Assembly (NCBI GenBank): GCA_021807675.1
Contig: JAKBCR010000017.1
Coordinates: 1-37,435 of the forward strand
Source: Pseudomonadota bacterium
Lineage (GTDB): Bacteria; Pseudomonadota; Gammaproteobacteria; Steroidobacterales; Steroidobacteraceae
Length of the DNA: 37,435 bases
Direction: 5' to 3'
Part shown: positions 1 to 7,975 of the stretch, in pieces
Numbering within the stretch: the stretch's first letter is position 1
How the letters are laid out: the number at the start of each line of letters is the position of its first letter
Made by a program: the position numbers and the translations under genes
Notes under the pieces: model-generated
Databases searched by the model: none
The model's input: the letters and a program-made list of their open reading frames with translations, nothing else
Told to the model about the DNA's origin: nothing

Positions 1-61
1 CGGCGTAGATCGACCACAGCAGATGATAGTGCGCAAGGAGCGATGCCGCGGACTCGTTCAT
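1..61 (-). CDS. 5' end of an unidentified gene, cut by the window edge
   Basis: Reading leftward from an ATG at 61-59, the frame stays open for 20 codons to the window edge (starts MNESAASLLAHYH). A modest Shine-Dalgarno-like GTGGAGC lies about 5 to 6 bases upstream, and an AT-rich promoter-like stretch precedes it. The visible part is too short to assign a family. It could be the start of a membrane protein, but this is only a guess from a few hydrophobic residues. Confidence 0.4.
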   Translation of the reverse strand, partial: MNESAASLLAHYHLLWSIYA

Positions 62-110
62 CGGGTGCTCCACTCACTAAGCTGACTTACCATTTTATAA
101 GTGTACCAGA
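62..110 (-). promoter_or_regulatory. Possible promoter/operator for the leftward gene
   Basis: On the minus strand a TATAAAAT-like -10 element lies about 30 bases upstream of the ATG at 61. It overlaps a short inverted repeat, ACTTA (85-89) and TAAGT (98-102). No convincing -35 box is visible. The call rests on local AT-richness in GC-rich DNA. Confidence 0.3.
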
Positions 111-532
111 TAGTACAGAAATAAAAAGTGGCGCCTCGTAGCGGAATTTTCCGATCGATTCGAGGGCTGAAGGCTGCCTAGGCCAGGGAGGTGCACGGCG
201 GGCGGGGAGGCAGGCTGGACCTGCGCCCATGGGCAAATCAAGCGCAACGGGTGATCATTGTCGAAACAACGAGCCAGGTCGGGCCGCCCGGTGTCAAGCC
301 AAGTCTCAGAGCAGGGAGCGCCGCCGTCGGGGCGCTTCGGCGGCACGAGCTTCTCGCCGCTCGACTTGGTGAACTTCAGTCGATTTTTCGAGCCCCCGTG
401 GCTTTCCCCAGACCTACCGCCGCGAGAATTTGCCCTTGGAGGGGTGAAAATCAACCCATCCGGGCGTAGCGGAGCGAAGGAGCGATTCAAGCATAAGTCT
501 TTGTAATTTAATGGTGAATCGCGGTCTTAAGT
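111..532. other. Gene-free stretch beside the tRNA gene
   Basis: About 420 bases hold no gene I can support. Short open frames exist on both strands (for example 258-506 plus and 95-490 minus), but they overlap each other, are rich in Arg, Pro and Gly, and match no family I recognise. The stretch lies just past the 3' end of tRNA-Arg, where integrative elements often sit, so it may be decayed island DNA. No integrase or transposase piece is visible. Confidence 0.5.
482..522. repeat. Inverted repeat just past the tRNA 3' end
   Basis: GCGATTCA at 482-489 is the exact reverse complement of TGAATCGC at 515-522, with a 25-base AT-rich spacer. It lies 11 bases beyond the tRNA 3' end, in the direction of tRNA transcription. 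It could fold in the tRNA trailer (processing or termination) or mark an old attachment site. It lacks a T-run, so it is not a standard terminator. Confidence 0.4.
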
Positions 533-608
533 TGGCGCCCCCGGCCGGAGTTGAACCGACGACCTACCGCTTAGGAGGCGGTCGCTCTATCCACTGAGCT
601 ACGGGGGC
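533..608 (-). tRNA. tRNA-Arg (anticodon CCT)
   Basis: The minus strand from 608 to 533 folds as a full 76-base tRNA. The acceptor stem GCCCCCG pairs with CGGGGGC. The D-arm contains AGCTCAGTGGATAGAGC, the anticodon loop reads CTCCTAA (anticodon CCT, decoding AGG), and the T-arm contains GGTTCAACTCC. The 3' CCA is encoded at 535-533. tRNA genes of this type are common insertion points for genomic islands; an island would lie on the low-coordinate side. Confidence 0.97.
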
Positions 609-668
609 ACCGCGCGGCGAAGTTTACAGGAGTATGGTGGCGCTGGCAGTGGGTACCCGGAGACCTCC

Positions 669-920
669 ATGAGCACCGTGCCGCTCGAGACCGTCGAGGT
701 CGAAACAGGTGCGCGGCCCACCGCATCCGTCGTCTGGCTGCATGGTGTCGGCGCGGACGGGCACCAGTTCAAGCCACTCGTCGGCCAATTGATGCGCCCC
801 GCGAGTCCGCCACTGCGGTTCATCTTTCCACACGCGCCCATGCGACGGATCACGCTCTGCAACGGTGAGCAGATGCGCGGCTGGTATGACCTGCGCAACG
901 TCAATCGACAAGCGGAACAG
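669..920 (+). pseudogene. Truncated carboxylesterase/phospholipase (alpha/beta hydrolase), 5' part only
   Basis: The start at 669 opens a frame resembling the N-terminus of the small carboxylesterase family (EstB/YpfH/lysophospholipase-like). It has the VVWLHGVGADGHQF oxyanion-loop region, an FPHAP motif, and an MRGWYDL segment, in the usual order over about 80 residues. Resemblance stops near 900-920. The frame then runs through Arg/Pro-rich sequence antisense to an opgC fragment and ends at 1037. The GFSQGG nucleophile Ser motif and the Asp/His of the triad are missing, so the gene cannot make an active enzyme. The full family length is about 220 residues. The break coincides with the end of opgC homology on the other strand, pointing to a deletion or rearrangement. 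Confidence 0.75.
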
Positions 921-1341
921 GATAGAGAAACAATGGGCTGCCCGCTACCGCGGCGACCGGATGGCGGAAAAGGACGAGCAGGTACTCGTGCAGCGCCCGC
1001 GAGCCGCTCCACCGCGCGACCGCCGCGACCACGGTGAACACGAACAGCAGCAGATGGTACCGATAGAGCGTTCTCGCCCGTTTCCAGAGCCGCTCGCGCA
1101 CGCAGGCCGGCCCCCGTTGAGAGAGAAGAGGCGTGTAGATCGACCCGACGAGAAACGCCGAGAGAAAGACGAATCCCTCCGCCGCGGATACGAATCCAAG
1201 CGGCTGGTTGGCAAATGAGTTGATGACGGTCGGCAAATGCGTGCCGGCCATCACCAGGAGGAATATTCCCCGGAGGGCATCGAGCTCGTTACGTCGCGCC
1301 GTTATCGGACGACTATCACGACACCTCGTTGTTCCGGTCAA
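904..1341 (-). pseudogene. Truncated OpgC-family acyltransferase-like membrane protein, N-terminal part
   Basis: The minus-strand frame starts near 1341 (TTG, no clear ribosome site) and encodes about 145 residues. It has the ELDALRGIFLLVMAGTHLP opening typical of OpgC, the membrane protein that succinylates osmoregulated periplasmic glucans, followed by hydrophobic segments (GFVSAAEGFVFLSAFLVG; YRYHLLLFVFTVVAA). OpgC proteins are about 350-400 residues with around ten membrane spans. Here the frame stops at 901-903, just after a hydrophobic stretch ending LVD. The 3' end runs into the truncated esterase coming from the other side, so only the first three to four spans remain. Confidence 0.7.
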
Positions 1342-1486
1342 TGCGTATGACCCGCAGCCCGGCGACGTTCAACCGATAGCGGGAGCTTGGCCCCGGGATG
1401 GGGCGCTGGCACGCGACCTGCTGCGCAACCGCTAAAATTCTCAGACGTCGGGGAATCTCGGCGTCATTACCGGCATACTTACTCTC

Positions 1487-2548
1487 ATGTACCTGACTGG
1501 TATCGCCACCGCGACCCCGCCGTCGCGCTACACCAAGCTCGATTGCTGGGAGGCTTTCCGCCGCTCCGAGTGGTTCGAGCGCCTGCACGAGCGCACCCGC
1601 GCGCTCGCGCGAGCGGTACTGCTCGCGGAGAACGGCATGGAGGCGCGGCGGCTGGCAGTGACCTCGCTCGTCGAAGTGTTCCGCATCGATCCGGACACGC
1701 TGCAACGGCGCTTCCTCGAGACCGCCCCGCAGCTTGCCGCCCGCGCAGGCGCATCCGCCCTCGATCATGCCGGGCTCGAGCGGGCCGAGATCGATGCAGT
1801 CATCGTCAGCACGTGCACCGGCTATCTTTGCCCGGGACTGTCGGGCTACGTCATCGAGCGCCTCGGGTTGCGGGCGAGCGCGCAGGCGTTCGACCTCGTC
1901 GGCCAGGGCTGCGCGGCGGCGCTGCCCAACATGAATGTCGGACGGGCGCTCCTCGGCTCGAGCGAGGAGTGCCGCAACGTGCTGTCGATCTGCGTCGAGG
2001 TGTCGAGCGCGGCGATGTATCTCGACGACGACCCGGGTGTCATGGTGAGCGCGTGTCTGTTCGGAGACGGAGCCGGTGCGGCGGTTCTGTCACGCCATGC
2101 GGCGGCAGGCCAGCGCCGCATCCTCTGGCATGACGGCGAGTCCTTCCTCGACCCGACCCGACGCGATGCGCTGATGCTCGAGCAGCGCGGGGGGATGCTG
2201 CGCAACGTGCTCACCCGTCCGGTGCCCGACCTGGCGGCAAAACATGTCGGACACGTGCTCGAGACGGTATTGAGACGCCATGGGCTCGATAGCTCGCAGA
2301 TCAGCGCCTGGATCATGCACGCCGGTGGCCGGGACGTGCTGCGCGCGCTGGAGGATCGGTTGCGACTCGGACCCGAGGATCTGCGCTACAGCGCCGCGAT
2401 GTTGCGGGAGTATGGGAATCTCTCGAGCGCGTTTGTCTACTTCGTGCTGCAGGCTGCTCTGGCGGGCGGCGCGGCGGGAGGATGGTGGTGGCTCGGAACA
2501 TTCGGCGCGGGATTCAGTTGTCATGGCGCGCTGCTGAAAGTGGACTGA
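1487..2548 (+). CDS. Type III polyketide synthase (chalcone/stilbene synthase-like)
   Basis: This 353-residue protein has the thiolase-fold layout of type III polyketide synthases and nearly the usual length (350-390). The catalytic triad is present: Cys142 in the DLVGQGCAAALPNM segment, His278 in WIMHAGG, and Asn311 in EYGNLSSA. These enzymes extend an acyl-CoA or acyl-ACP starter with malonyl units to make resorcinols, pyrones or chalcone-like products. The opening MYLTGIATATPP fits the family, which supports the ATG at 1487 although no good Shine-Dalgarno is visible. It heads an operon with a methyltransferase, flavoprotein, ACP and ketosynthase. The order PKS, methyltransferase, flavoprotein resembles the srsABC phenolic-lipid genes of Streptomyces griseus, so an alkylresorcinol- or alkylpyrone-type product is inferred. 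Confidence 0.93.
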   Translation: MYLTGIATATPPSRYTKLDCWEAFRRSEWFERLHERTRALARAVLLAENGMEARRLAVTSLVEVFRIDPDTLQRRFLETAPQLAARAGASALDHAGLERAEIDAVIVSTCTGYLCPGLSGYVIERLGLRASAQAFDLVGQGCAAALPNMNVGRALLGSSEECRNVLSICVEVSSAAMYLDDDPGVMVSACLFGDGAGAAVLSRHAAAGQRRILWHDGESFLDPTRRDALMLEQRGGMLRNVLTRPVPDLAAKHVGHVLETVLRRHGLDSSQISAWIMHAGGRDVLRALEDRLRLGPEDLRYSAAMLREYGNLSSAFVYFVLQAALAGGAAGGWWWLGTFGAGFSCHGALLKVD

Positions 2549-3273
2549 TCGCGCACCGGCGGGTCCGCCCGGAGATCCTCGATGAGCTGGCGCCGACCGA
2601 CCCGCGGGCGATCCGCTCCCGCCGCGATCTGCAGCGCGTCAATCGGGTGATGGGAAGCTGCGGAATCCTCTCCCGCACGGTCCGCCGTGCCATGCCGTCA
2701 GTGCCTCATGCGCCGCTTCGCATCCTCGAGCTCGGAGCGGGCGATGGCAGCTTGGCTTTGCGCATCGCTGCGCGTCTTGCCCCGTCCTGGCCCACAGCAG
2801 AGCTGACGTTGCTCGACCGGCAAGGGCTGGTCTCGCAGGCAACGGGTACCGCGTTTGCTCACCTCGGCTGGACCCTGCGCCCGCTCACCGCGGATGCACT
2901 CGAATGGGCTCGAGCCCCGACTCAACAGCAGCTCATCGGCCGCTGGGACGTGATCCTGGCCAACCTCTTCCTCCACCACTTCGAGCGGGAGAGGCTCGGA
3001 GAGCTGTTGGCGGCGGTGGCGGGCCGATGCGACGCCTTCGTCGCGTGCGAGCCGCGGCGCAGCGTATCCGCGCTCCTCGGCAGCCGGCTGCTCTTCGCGC
3101 TCGGGGTGAGCGCCGACACGCGTCACGATGCGATCGCCAGCGTGCTTGCGGGGTTTCGTGGAAAGGAGCTGTCGGGATTGTGGCCGGCGAGCCGGTCCCG
3201 TTGGAGGCTCGAGGAGCGTGCCGCCGGCGCCTTCGGTCATCTGTTCGTGGCCGCGCGCACCGAGGCGGCCTGA
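2482..3273 (+). CDS. SAM-dependent class I methyltransferase
   Basis: The protein (up to 263 residues) carries SAM-binding motif I, ILELGAGDGSLAL, at about residues 84-96. An acidic strand end (LTLLDRQ) and a motif IV-like WDVILANLFLHHF follow, a normal class I layout. It probably methylates the ring or a hydroxyl of the polyketide made by the gene before it, by analogy with SrsB in position but not in family. The start is uncertain: ATG 2482 overlaps the PKS gene by 67 bases and sits directly against a GGGAGG. The GTG at 2488 in the same frame has that ribosome site at an ideal six-base distance. Recognisable family sequence begins near residue 25. Its stop overlaps the next start (TGATG). 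Confidence 0.85.
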   Translation: MVVARNIRRGIQLSWRAAESGLIAHRRVRPEILDELAPTDPRAIRSRRDLQRVNRVMGSCGILSRTVRRAMPSVPHAPLRILELGAGDGSLALRIAARLAPSWPTAELTLLDRQGLVSQATGTAFAHLGWTLRPLTADALEWARAPTQQQLIGRWDVILANLFLHHFERERLGELLAAVAGRCDAFVACEPRRSVSALLGSRLLFALGVSADTRHDAIASVLAGFRGKELSGLWPASRSRWRLEERAAGAFGHLFVAARTEAA

Positions 3274-4538
3274 TGGAGCACCGGTTCGAGGCAATCGTCA
3301 TCGGCGCCGGCCCCGCCGGCACGAGCGCGGCCATTCTGCTCTCGTGCGCGGGCCGATCCGTCGCCATCCTCGAAGCGAGGCCGTTTCCGCGCCGCAAGGT
3401 CTGTGGAGAATGCATTGCAGCCAGCAATCTACCGCTCCTTGACGCCTTGGGCCTGGGCGATTCGCTGCGCGAGCGCGCGGGGCCCGAGCTGCGTCGCGTG
3501 GCGCTCTGGTGCGGCGAGGCGAGCATCATCGCCGCATTGCCCGCGCGCGCGGAAGGCGATCCTGCCTGGGGGCGGGCTTTGGGGCGAGAGCACCTCGATG
3601 GGCTGCTGCTCGCGAGGGCGCGGACCGCGGGAGCCACAGTGCTGCAGCCCTGGAGGGCGCTCGCCATCCGCCGCGAGCCGCGCGGCGGAGGCTACCAAGT
3701 CGAAGCCAGGTGCGGCGAGGCGGAGCTTGCGCTGCAAGCTCCCGTTATCGTTCGGGCAAACGGCTCCTGGGAGGTGCCACCCTCGGACGGAACGCTCTGG
3801 AGCCGATCTCATCGAGCTTCGGATCTCTTGGGATTCAAGGCGAGCTTCCGCAATACCAGATTGGAAAGCGGGCTGCTGCCCGTGTTGGGATTCGGCGGTG
3901 GATACGGGGGCATGGTCGTCGGCAGCGACGGACTGACCACCCTCGCCTGCTGTATCCGGCGTGACAGGCTCGCGGCCTGCCGCAGCGGCGCCACAGCGGG
4001 CGCCGGAGCCGGTGAAGCGGTCGAGGCCCTCCTGCTGCGCGAGTGCCGCGGAGTAAGGGAGGCGCTGGCGAGCGCCTCCAGGGTCGGGCCCTGGCTCGCT
4101 GCGGGACCGCTCCGGCCCGGTATGCGCCTGGAGGGAGGTATCGGCGGCGCCTTTCTCATCGGCAATGCGGCCGGCGAGGTGCACCCTATCATCGGCGAGG
4201 GCATCAGCATGGCGCTGCAATCGAGTTGGCTTCTCTGCGAGGAGCTGGCCGGCCGCCCGGATGCGTTTCGAGCCGACCCGTGGGGAGAGATCTGCCGGCG
4301 CGAGGCGCAACAGCGCTACGCCCTGCGGTGGTGCGCCCATTTTTCCCGCCGCATGCGCCTGGCGGCGTGCTTCGCGCACGCGGCCATGCGTCCCGGCATC
4401 ACCGCCGCGGTCCTTCCGCTGTTGCGGCAAGCACCGGCTCTGCTCGGCTTCGCGGCACGGGTGAGCGGTAAGACGCGCTCGGCAGCGATTTTTCCAACCG
4501 GACTCCTTCCCGGTCTCATCCAGGGATCCTCATCATGA
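3273..4538 (+). CDS. FAD-dependent oxidoreductase, geranylgeranyl-reductase/monooxygenase type
   Basis: The 421-residue protein starts at the ATG that overlaps the methyltransferase stop, with a GAGG ribosome site upstream. The N-terminus has a Rossmann dinucleotide motif, VIGAGPAGTSAAIL. A FPRRKVCGECI segment is typical of the geranylgeranyl reductase/flavin monooxygenase group, and the second FAD motif appears as GNAAGEVHPIIGEGISMAL at about residues 296-315. Such enzymes either hydroxylate aromatic rings or reduce double bonds. In this operon a ring hydroxylation of a resorcinol (as SrsC does) or a reduction of the acyl chain are both possible. The first is favoured by the gene order. It shares an ATGA overlap with the ACP gene, so the two are probably translationally coupled. 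Confidence 0.88.
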   Translation: MEHRFEAIVIGAGPAGTSAAILLSCAGRSVAILEARPFPRRKVCGECIAASNLPLLDALGLGDSLRERAGPELRRVALWCGEASIIAALPARAEGDPAWGRALGREHLDGLLLARARTAGATVLQPWRALAIRREPRGGGYQVEARCGEAELALQAPVIVRANGSWEVPPSDGTLWSRSHRASDLLGFKASFRNTRLESGLLPVLGFGGGYGGMVVGSDGLTTLACCIRRDRLAACRSGATAGAGAGEAVEALLLRECRGVREALASASRVGPWLAAGPLRPGMRLEGGIGGAFLIGNAAGEVHPIIGEGISMALQSSWLLCEELAGRPDAFRADPWGEICRREAQQRYALRWCAHFSRRMRLAACFAHAAMRPGITAAVLPLLRQAPALLGFAARVSGKTRSAAIFPTGLLPGLIQGSSS

Positions 4539-4837
4539 CCACGCTCGAACGACTGTCGCGAATCCTGGCACAGCGCTACAAGGTCGATCCCGCCCGACTC
4601 ACGCCCGATCAGCCGCTCGCCGAGCTCGGCATCGATTCGCTCGGCATGGTCGAGATGCTCTTCTTCATCGAGGAGGAGTTTGGCGTTCATCTGCCCTCGG
4701 AGGGTGCCGCCTTCGGTAGCCTGGGAGAGGCCGCGAAATACATCGATGGCCTCATGGCCACCCAGAAAGTGCAGCCACGGCCCGCTCCCGAGCAGGCCGG
4801 TTCCTCACCGCCCGCCGCCACGGACTCTGGTGCATGA
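4535..4837 (+). CDS. Acyl carrier protein
   Basis: This 100-residue protein is a stand-alone ACP. The phosphopantetheine attachment Ser35 lies in the LGIDSLGMVEM motif, followed by the acidic helix II that partner enzymes bind. The last 20 or so residues are a Pro/Ala/Ser-rich tail beyond the usual 75-80 residues. It overlaps the flavoprotein gene before it (ATGA) and the ketosynthase gene after it (ATGA), so the three are one translational unit. It is likely dedicated to this pathway, carrying the acyl chain that the ketosynthase extends and that may prime the type III PKS. It is not the housekeeping acpP, which normally sits in the fab cluster. Confidence 0.93.
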   Translation: MTTLERLSRILAQRYKVDPARLTPDQPLAELGIDSLGMVEMLFFIEEEFGVHLPSEGAAFGSLGEAAKYIDGLMATQKVQPRPAPEQAGSSPPAATDSGA

Positions 4838-6069
4838 GACGCGTGGCAATCACCGGAATCGGCCTCCTCTCCCCACTCGGCAACAGCTGTGCGGAGGCGC
4901 TTGCCAATGCGGCGGCCGGCCGCTCCGCCATACGCCGAATGGAGACATCGTGGTCGGACCGCCTCGCCACACCGCTCGCGGCCTGCGTACGCTTCCAGGG
5001 GGAGGAGCACTTCCCTCCGCCTCGGCTGCGGATGCTCGATCGCGTGAGTCAGCTCGCCCTCGTGGCTGCACGACAGGCGACCGGCGAGGCGCGTCTCAAC
5101 CTGGCCGCCGCGGACCGCCACCGCGTCGGCGTCTTCATCGGCACCGGCATGGGAGGCGCCCTCACCACCGACGAAGGATATCTCTCGCTCTACCGGGGCG
5201 GCAGCGAGCGCCTGAAGCCGTTCTCGATCCTCATGGGCATGACCAACGCGCCGGCGGCGTGGATCGGGATCGAGCACGACCTGAGCGGCCCGAATCTCAC
5301 CTACTCGACGGCCTGCTCCTCCTCCGCCGTCTCGATCGGAGAGGCGTGGCTGCGCCTGCGCCGGGGAGAGATCGACGTGGCTCTTGCCGGCGGCTCTGAG
5401 GCGCCCTTGTCATACGGCGCGATGAAAGCGTGGGAAGCGCTGCACACCCTGGCGCGCGAGGATCCGAGCGACCCGTCCGCTTCCTGCAAGCCCTTCTCCG
5501 CCAATCGCACCGGCCTCGTGTTGGGCGAAGGCGCCGCGATCCTCGTGCTCGAGGATTGGTCGCAGGCAGTGGCTCGCCGAGCGCCCATCCGCGGCGAGCT
5601 TCTGGGGTACGGACTCGCCACCGACGCAAGTCACATCACCCGACCCACTGTGGCCGGCCAGGCCACCGCGATGCGCGCGGCCCTGCGCTCAGGAGACATT
5701 GCCACCGACGCTGTCGAGAGCATCAACGCCCATGGCACCGGCACGCAGGCCAACGATTCGGTCGAGACGGCCGCGATCAAGGATGTCTTCGGGGAGCGCG
5801 CCTACCGGATCCCGATCAGCGCCACCAAGTCCGTGCACGGCCACCTCCTCGGCGCGAGCGGCGCTCTCGAGCTCGCGCTCGCATTGCTTGCGTTGCGCGA
5901 GGATGTGCTCCTGCCGACGATGCACCTGCTGGTGCCGGCACGGGACTGCGACCTCGACTATGTTGCCAACCGCGCCCGCCGCGGCACGGGCGCGCGCACG
6001 GTCATGTCGAGCTCATTCGCCTTCGGAGGAACGAACGCTGTACTGGTCGCCTCAGCGGGCGCCGCATAG
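4834..6069 (+). CDS. Beta-ketoacyl-ACP synthase (KAS II/FabF-like)
   Basis: This 411-residue condensing enzyme has the full catalytic set: Cys161 in YSTACSSSAV, His300 in NAHGTGT, and His337 in the KSVHGHLLGASGA segment. The C-terminal FGGTNA glycine loop is also present. It matches FabF-type synthases in length and order of motifs. It presumably condenses malonyl-ACP with an acyl chain on the ACP encoded just before it, giving the operon its own chain-extension step. It could also act on an unusual starter. The gene is the last of the operon. Its final 18 bases overlap the 3' end of the convergent Rieske oxygenase gene. Confidence 0.94.
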   Translation: MRRVAITGIGLLSPLGNSCAEALANAAAGRSAIRRMETSWSDRLATPLAACVRFQGEEHFPPPRLRMLDRVSQLALVAARQATGEARLNLAAADRHRVGVFIGTGMGGALTTDEGYLSLYRGGSERLKPFSILMGMTNAPAAWIGIEHDLSGPNLTYSTACSSSAVSIGEAWLRLRRGEIDVALAGGSEAPLSYGAMKAWEALHTLAREDPSDPSASCKPFSANRTGLVLGEGAAILVLEDWSQAVARRAPIRGELLGYGLATDASHITRPTVAGQATAMRAALRSGDIATDAVESINAHGTGTQANDSVETAAIKDVFGERAYRIPISATKSVHGHLLGASGALELALALLALREDVLLPTMHLLVPARDCDLDYVANRARRGTGARTVMSSSFAFGGTNAVLVASAGAA

Positions 6070-7173
6070 GGGCACGCTGCAGCGGGCGAGGACGGCCCTC
6101 AGGTCGCGCAGCGCGGGAAATACCTCGTTGTTCCAGTCGGCACCCTGCGCATCGTGCGCCCGTTGCTCGTACTCGACGATGTCCTTGTCCTCGAGGAAGA
6201 TTCTCTCCGTGAACCAGACGACGAACGGCCACACGAGCTGGATCAGGCCCGGTATCGGCGGCTTCTTCACCGAGAGGTATCCGAAAGTGCGGTTGGTACG
6301 GTGCTCGGCATCGAGCGGGGTGTAGCAGAGCCATACGTCCAAGACGGGATCCTGCGTCTCCTGGATGTCGCGTCCCACCCAGACCTTGAGGCTCTGGGAG
6401 GGGTAATCCGTGCGGATGCGCATGTGGTCGCGAAAATCCCCGCGTTCCTCGCCGCGCGGTCTCATGAGATCTACGATCACCCGCTCACCCACGCTGGATT
6501 TGCCTTCCGTGCGGCTGAAGGTGTACTCGACCTCCGCCCAGCGCTCGCCGTGGTGCCTCCCGAGGCAGCTCGCGCGGATCGATCCCATCTGCTTGCGATG
6601 CATGAACTGATGATTCATGTCGAAGAGATTCTCGTGCATGAAGGTGTAGTGGCACTGCACCTCGCGATTGAGTCTGCGTGTTTTGTAATCGCGCCGTTGC
6701 GAGGCGCCGAGCGCCGCCGGCAGGCGCGCCTCCGCGAGCGCCGGGTCACCGGGGAAAATGAAGATGAGTCCGTCCACCTCCCGAGCGGGATAGGTGCGAA
6801 CCCCGTTGGGGACACGCTCCTTGCCAAGGTATGGAACGTCGACACACGTGCCGGTGCAATCGTACGCCCAGCCGTGATAATGGCATTTGATGCGGTCGCC
6901 CTGGACGACGCCCAGATGCAGCGGCACCTGCCGGTGCGCACAGCGGTCCTCGAGTGCGACCACTCGCCCGCTGGCACCTCGGTAGAGCGCAATCGGCTCA
7001 CCGGCGAACCGGCGCCCGAGTATGCGCCCGGGCTTGAGCTCGTCCGACCAGGCCAGGGGATACCAGTAATCGGGATCGGCGGCGGTGCGCCGCAGGTCCA
7101 CGCTCGCCGTCGAGGTCCCCGGTGACGGGGCAGTCATAATCGAATGGTCGTCCGGCATCAGCCGCGCCCCCAT
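6052..7173 (-). CDS. Rieske [2Fe-2S] oxygenase, alpha-subunit type
   Basis: The 373-residue protein has a Rieske cluster site, Cys78-x-His80 (CAHRQVPLH) and Cys97-x2-His100 (CHYHGW), followed by a C-terminal mononuclear iron domain. The iron site appears as NLFDMNHQFMH, giving D-x2-H-x3-H; many Rieske oxygenases have H-x4-H, so the spacing is slightly unusual. Such enzymes hydroxylate, desaturate or demethylate with electrons from a ferredoxin or reductase, and none is encoded nearby. The gene converges on the polyketide operon and may tailor its product, but it could be unrelated. Starts at 7173, 7158 and 7137 are in frame. The one at 7158 has a GGGGGCG ribosome site, so the true protein may be five residues shorter. 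Confidence 0.88.
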   Translation of the reverse strand: MGARLMPDDHSIMTAPSPGTSTASVDLRRTAADPDYWYPLAWSDELKPGRILGRRFAGEPIALYRGASGRVVALEDRCAHRQVPLHLGVVQGDRIKCHYHGWAYDCTGTCVDVPYLGKERVPNGVRTYPAREVDGLIFIFPGDPALAEARLPAALGASQRRDYKTRRLNREVQCHYTFMHENLFDMNHQFMHRKQMGSIRASCLGRHHGERWAEVEYTFSRTEGKSSVGERVIVDLMRPRGEERGDFRDHMRIRTDYPSQSLKVWVGRDIQETQDPVLDVWLCYTPLDAEHRTNRTFGYLSVKKPPIPGLIQLVWPFVVWFTERIFLEDKDIVEYEQRAHDAQGADWNNEVFPALRDLRAVLARCSVPLCGAR

Positions 7174-7272
7174 TTGTTATCCGGAGCCCGCAAGATTACG
7201 CCCATCGAGGGGCGTGCGGGGAACGAAGTTCTGTTCAAGAGGTGAGTCGCGCCTGTCCCAGCCGAGGCTGGC

Positions 7273-7965
7273 TCAGCGGCTCCGCTCGGGCGCAGTGCGA
7301 CCGCAGATCGGCTCTATGAGTGCGGCATCGTTCGGGGTCTGGACCGCGTACAGTCGCCGACTGACCTGCCACGCGACCATGGTGTCGCTCGGATGGGGCA
7401 CCAGTGCGGCTTTCGCCGCTTGCGGACTGCCGAGCAGCCATGCCTCGTGATGTTCCTCGCGCAGCACAGCGGGCATGCGCTGCTTCTCGTTGTGGATTTC
7501 CGCCATGAGGCTGTTCGGTGGAATGGTGATGAGGGCACACGACAGCACCTCGCTCCCATCCGCTTGCCTGCGGCGGTCCCAAAGTCCCGCAACACCGAAG
7601 ACCGGACGATCGGCGAGATGCACATAGAACGGCTCCTTGCGCCCATCCTCGAAAACGTGCGGCTCGTAGAATCCGGCCATCACGAGGATGCAACGCTGAC
7701 GTCGCTCCCACGGCTGCTTCCAGGCGTACCAGGTCTCCAGCTTCTCGACGGTCGCATTGATGAGCGGAAATTTCGTCTCGCCCCGGTACGGCAACAACCC
7801 CCAGCGCATCATGCGGCCGGTGGTCGCGCCATTGGCGCCGAGGACGACTGGCACCGGATCCGTCGGTAGGACACGCCAGCTCGGCTCGAAGTTCCAGAGG
7901 GGCTCGAGCACCCGCCAGTACCGCTCGGCGGCGGCCTGGGAGGGAGTCTGGTAACGGGCGCACAT
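7273..7965 (-). CDS. SRAP-family (SOS response-associated, HMCES/YedK) protein
   Basis: This 230-residue protein belongs to the SRAP family, which protects abasic sites in single-stranded DNA by forming a thiazolidine crosslink through Cys2. The start is fixed by MCARYQ, because the catalytic Cys must follow the initiator Met. The other family residues are visible: Asn in the INATVEK segment, Glu in GFYEPH, and His in IHNEKQRMPAVL. The last motif is longer than the usual IHDRMPVIL form, and PH follows Glu where W is common. The length fits the family. It stands alone, 98 bases downstream of the Rieske gene start, and is unrelated to the metabolic genes. Confidence 0.92.
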   Translation of the reverse strand: MCARYQTPSQAAAERYWRVLEPLWNFEPSWRVLPTDPVPVVLGANGATTGRMMRWGLLPYRGETKFPLINATVEKLETWYAWKQPWERRQRCILVMAGFYEPHVFEDGRKEPFYVHLADRPVFGVAGLWDRRRQADGSEVLSCALITIPPNSLMAEIHNEKQRMPAVLREEHHEAWLLGSPQAAKAALVPHPSDTMVAWQVSRRLYAVQTPNDAALIEPICGRTAPERSR

Positions 7966-7975
7966 GGGCCCGCAG

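Noticed and set aside
111-506. Short open frames on both strands in the gene-free stretch
   Set aside because: They overlap each other, lack ribosome sites and match no family I know. A conserved short repeat cannot be excluded without a search.
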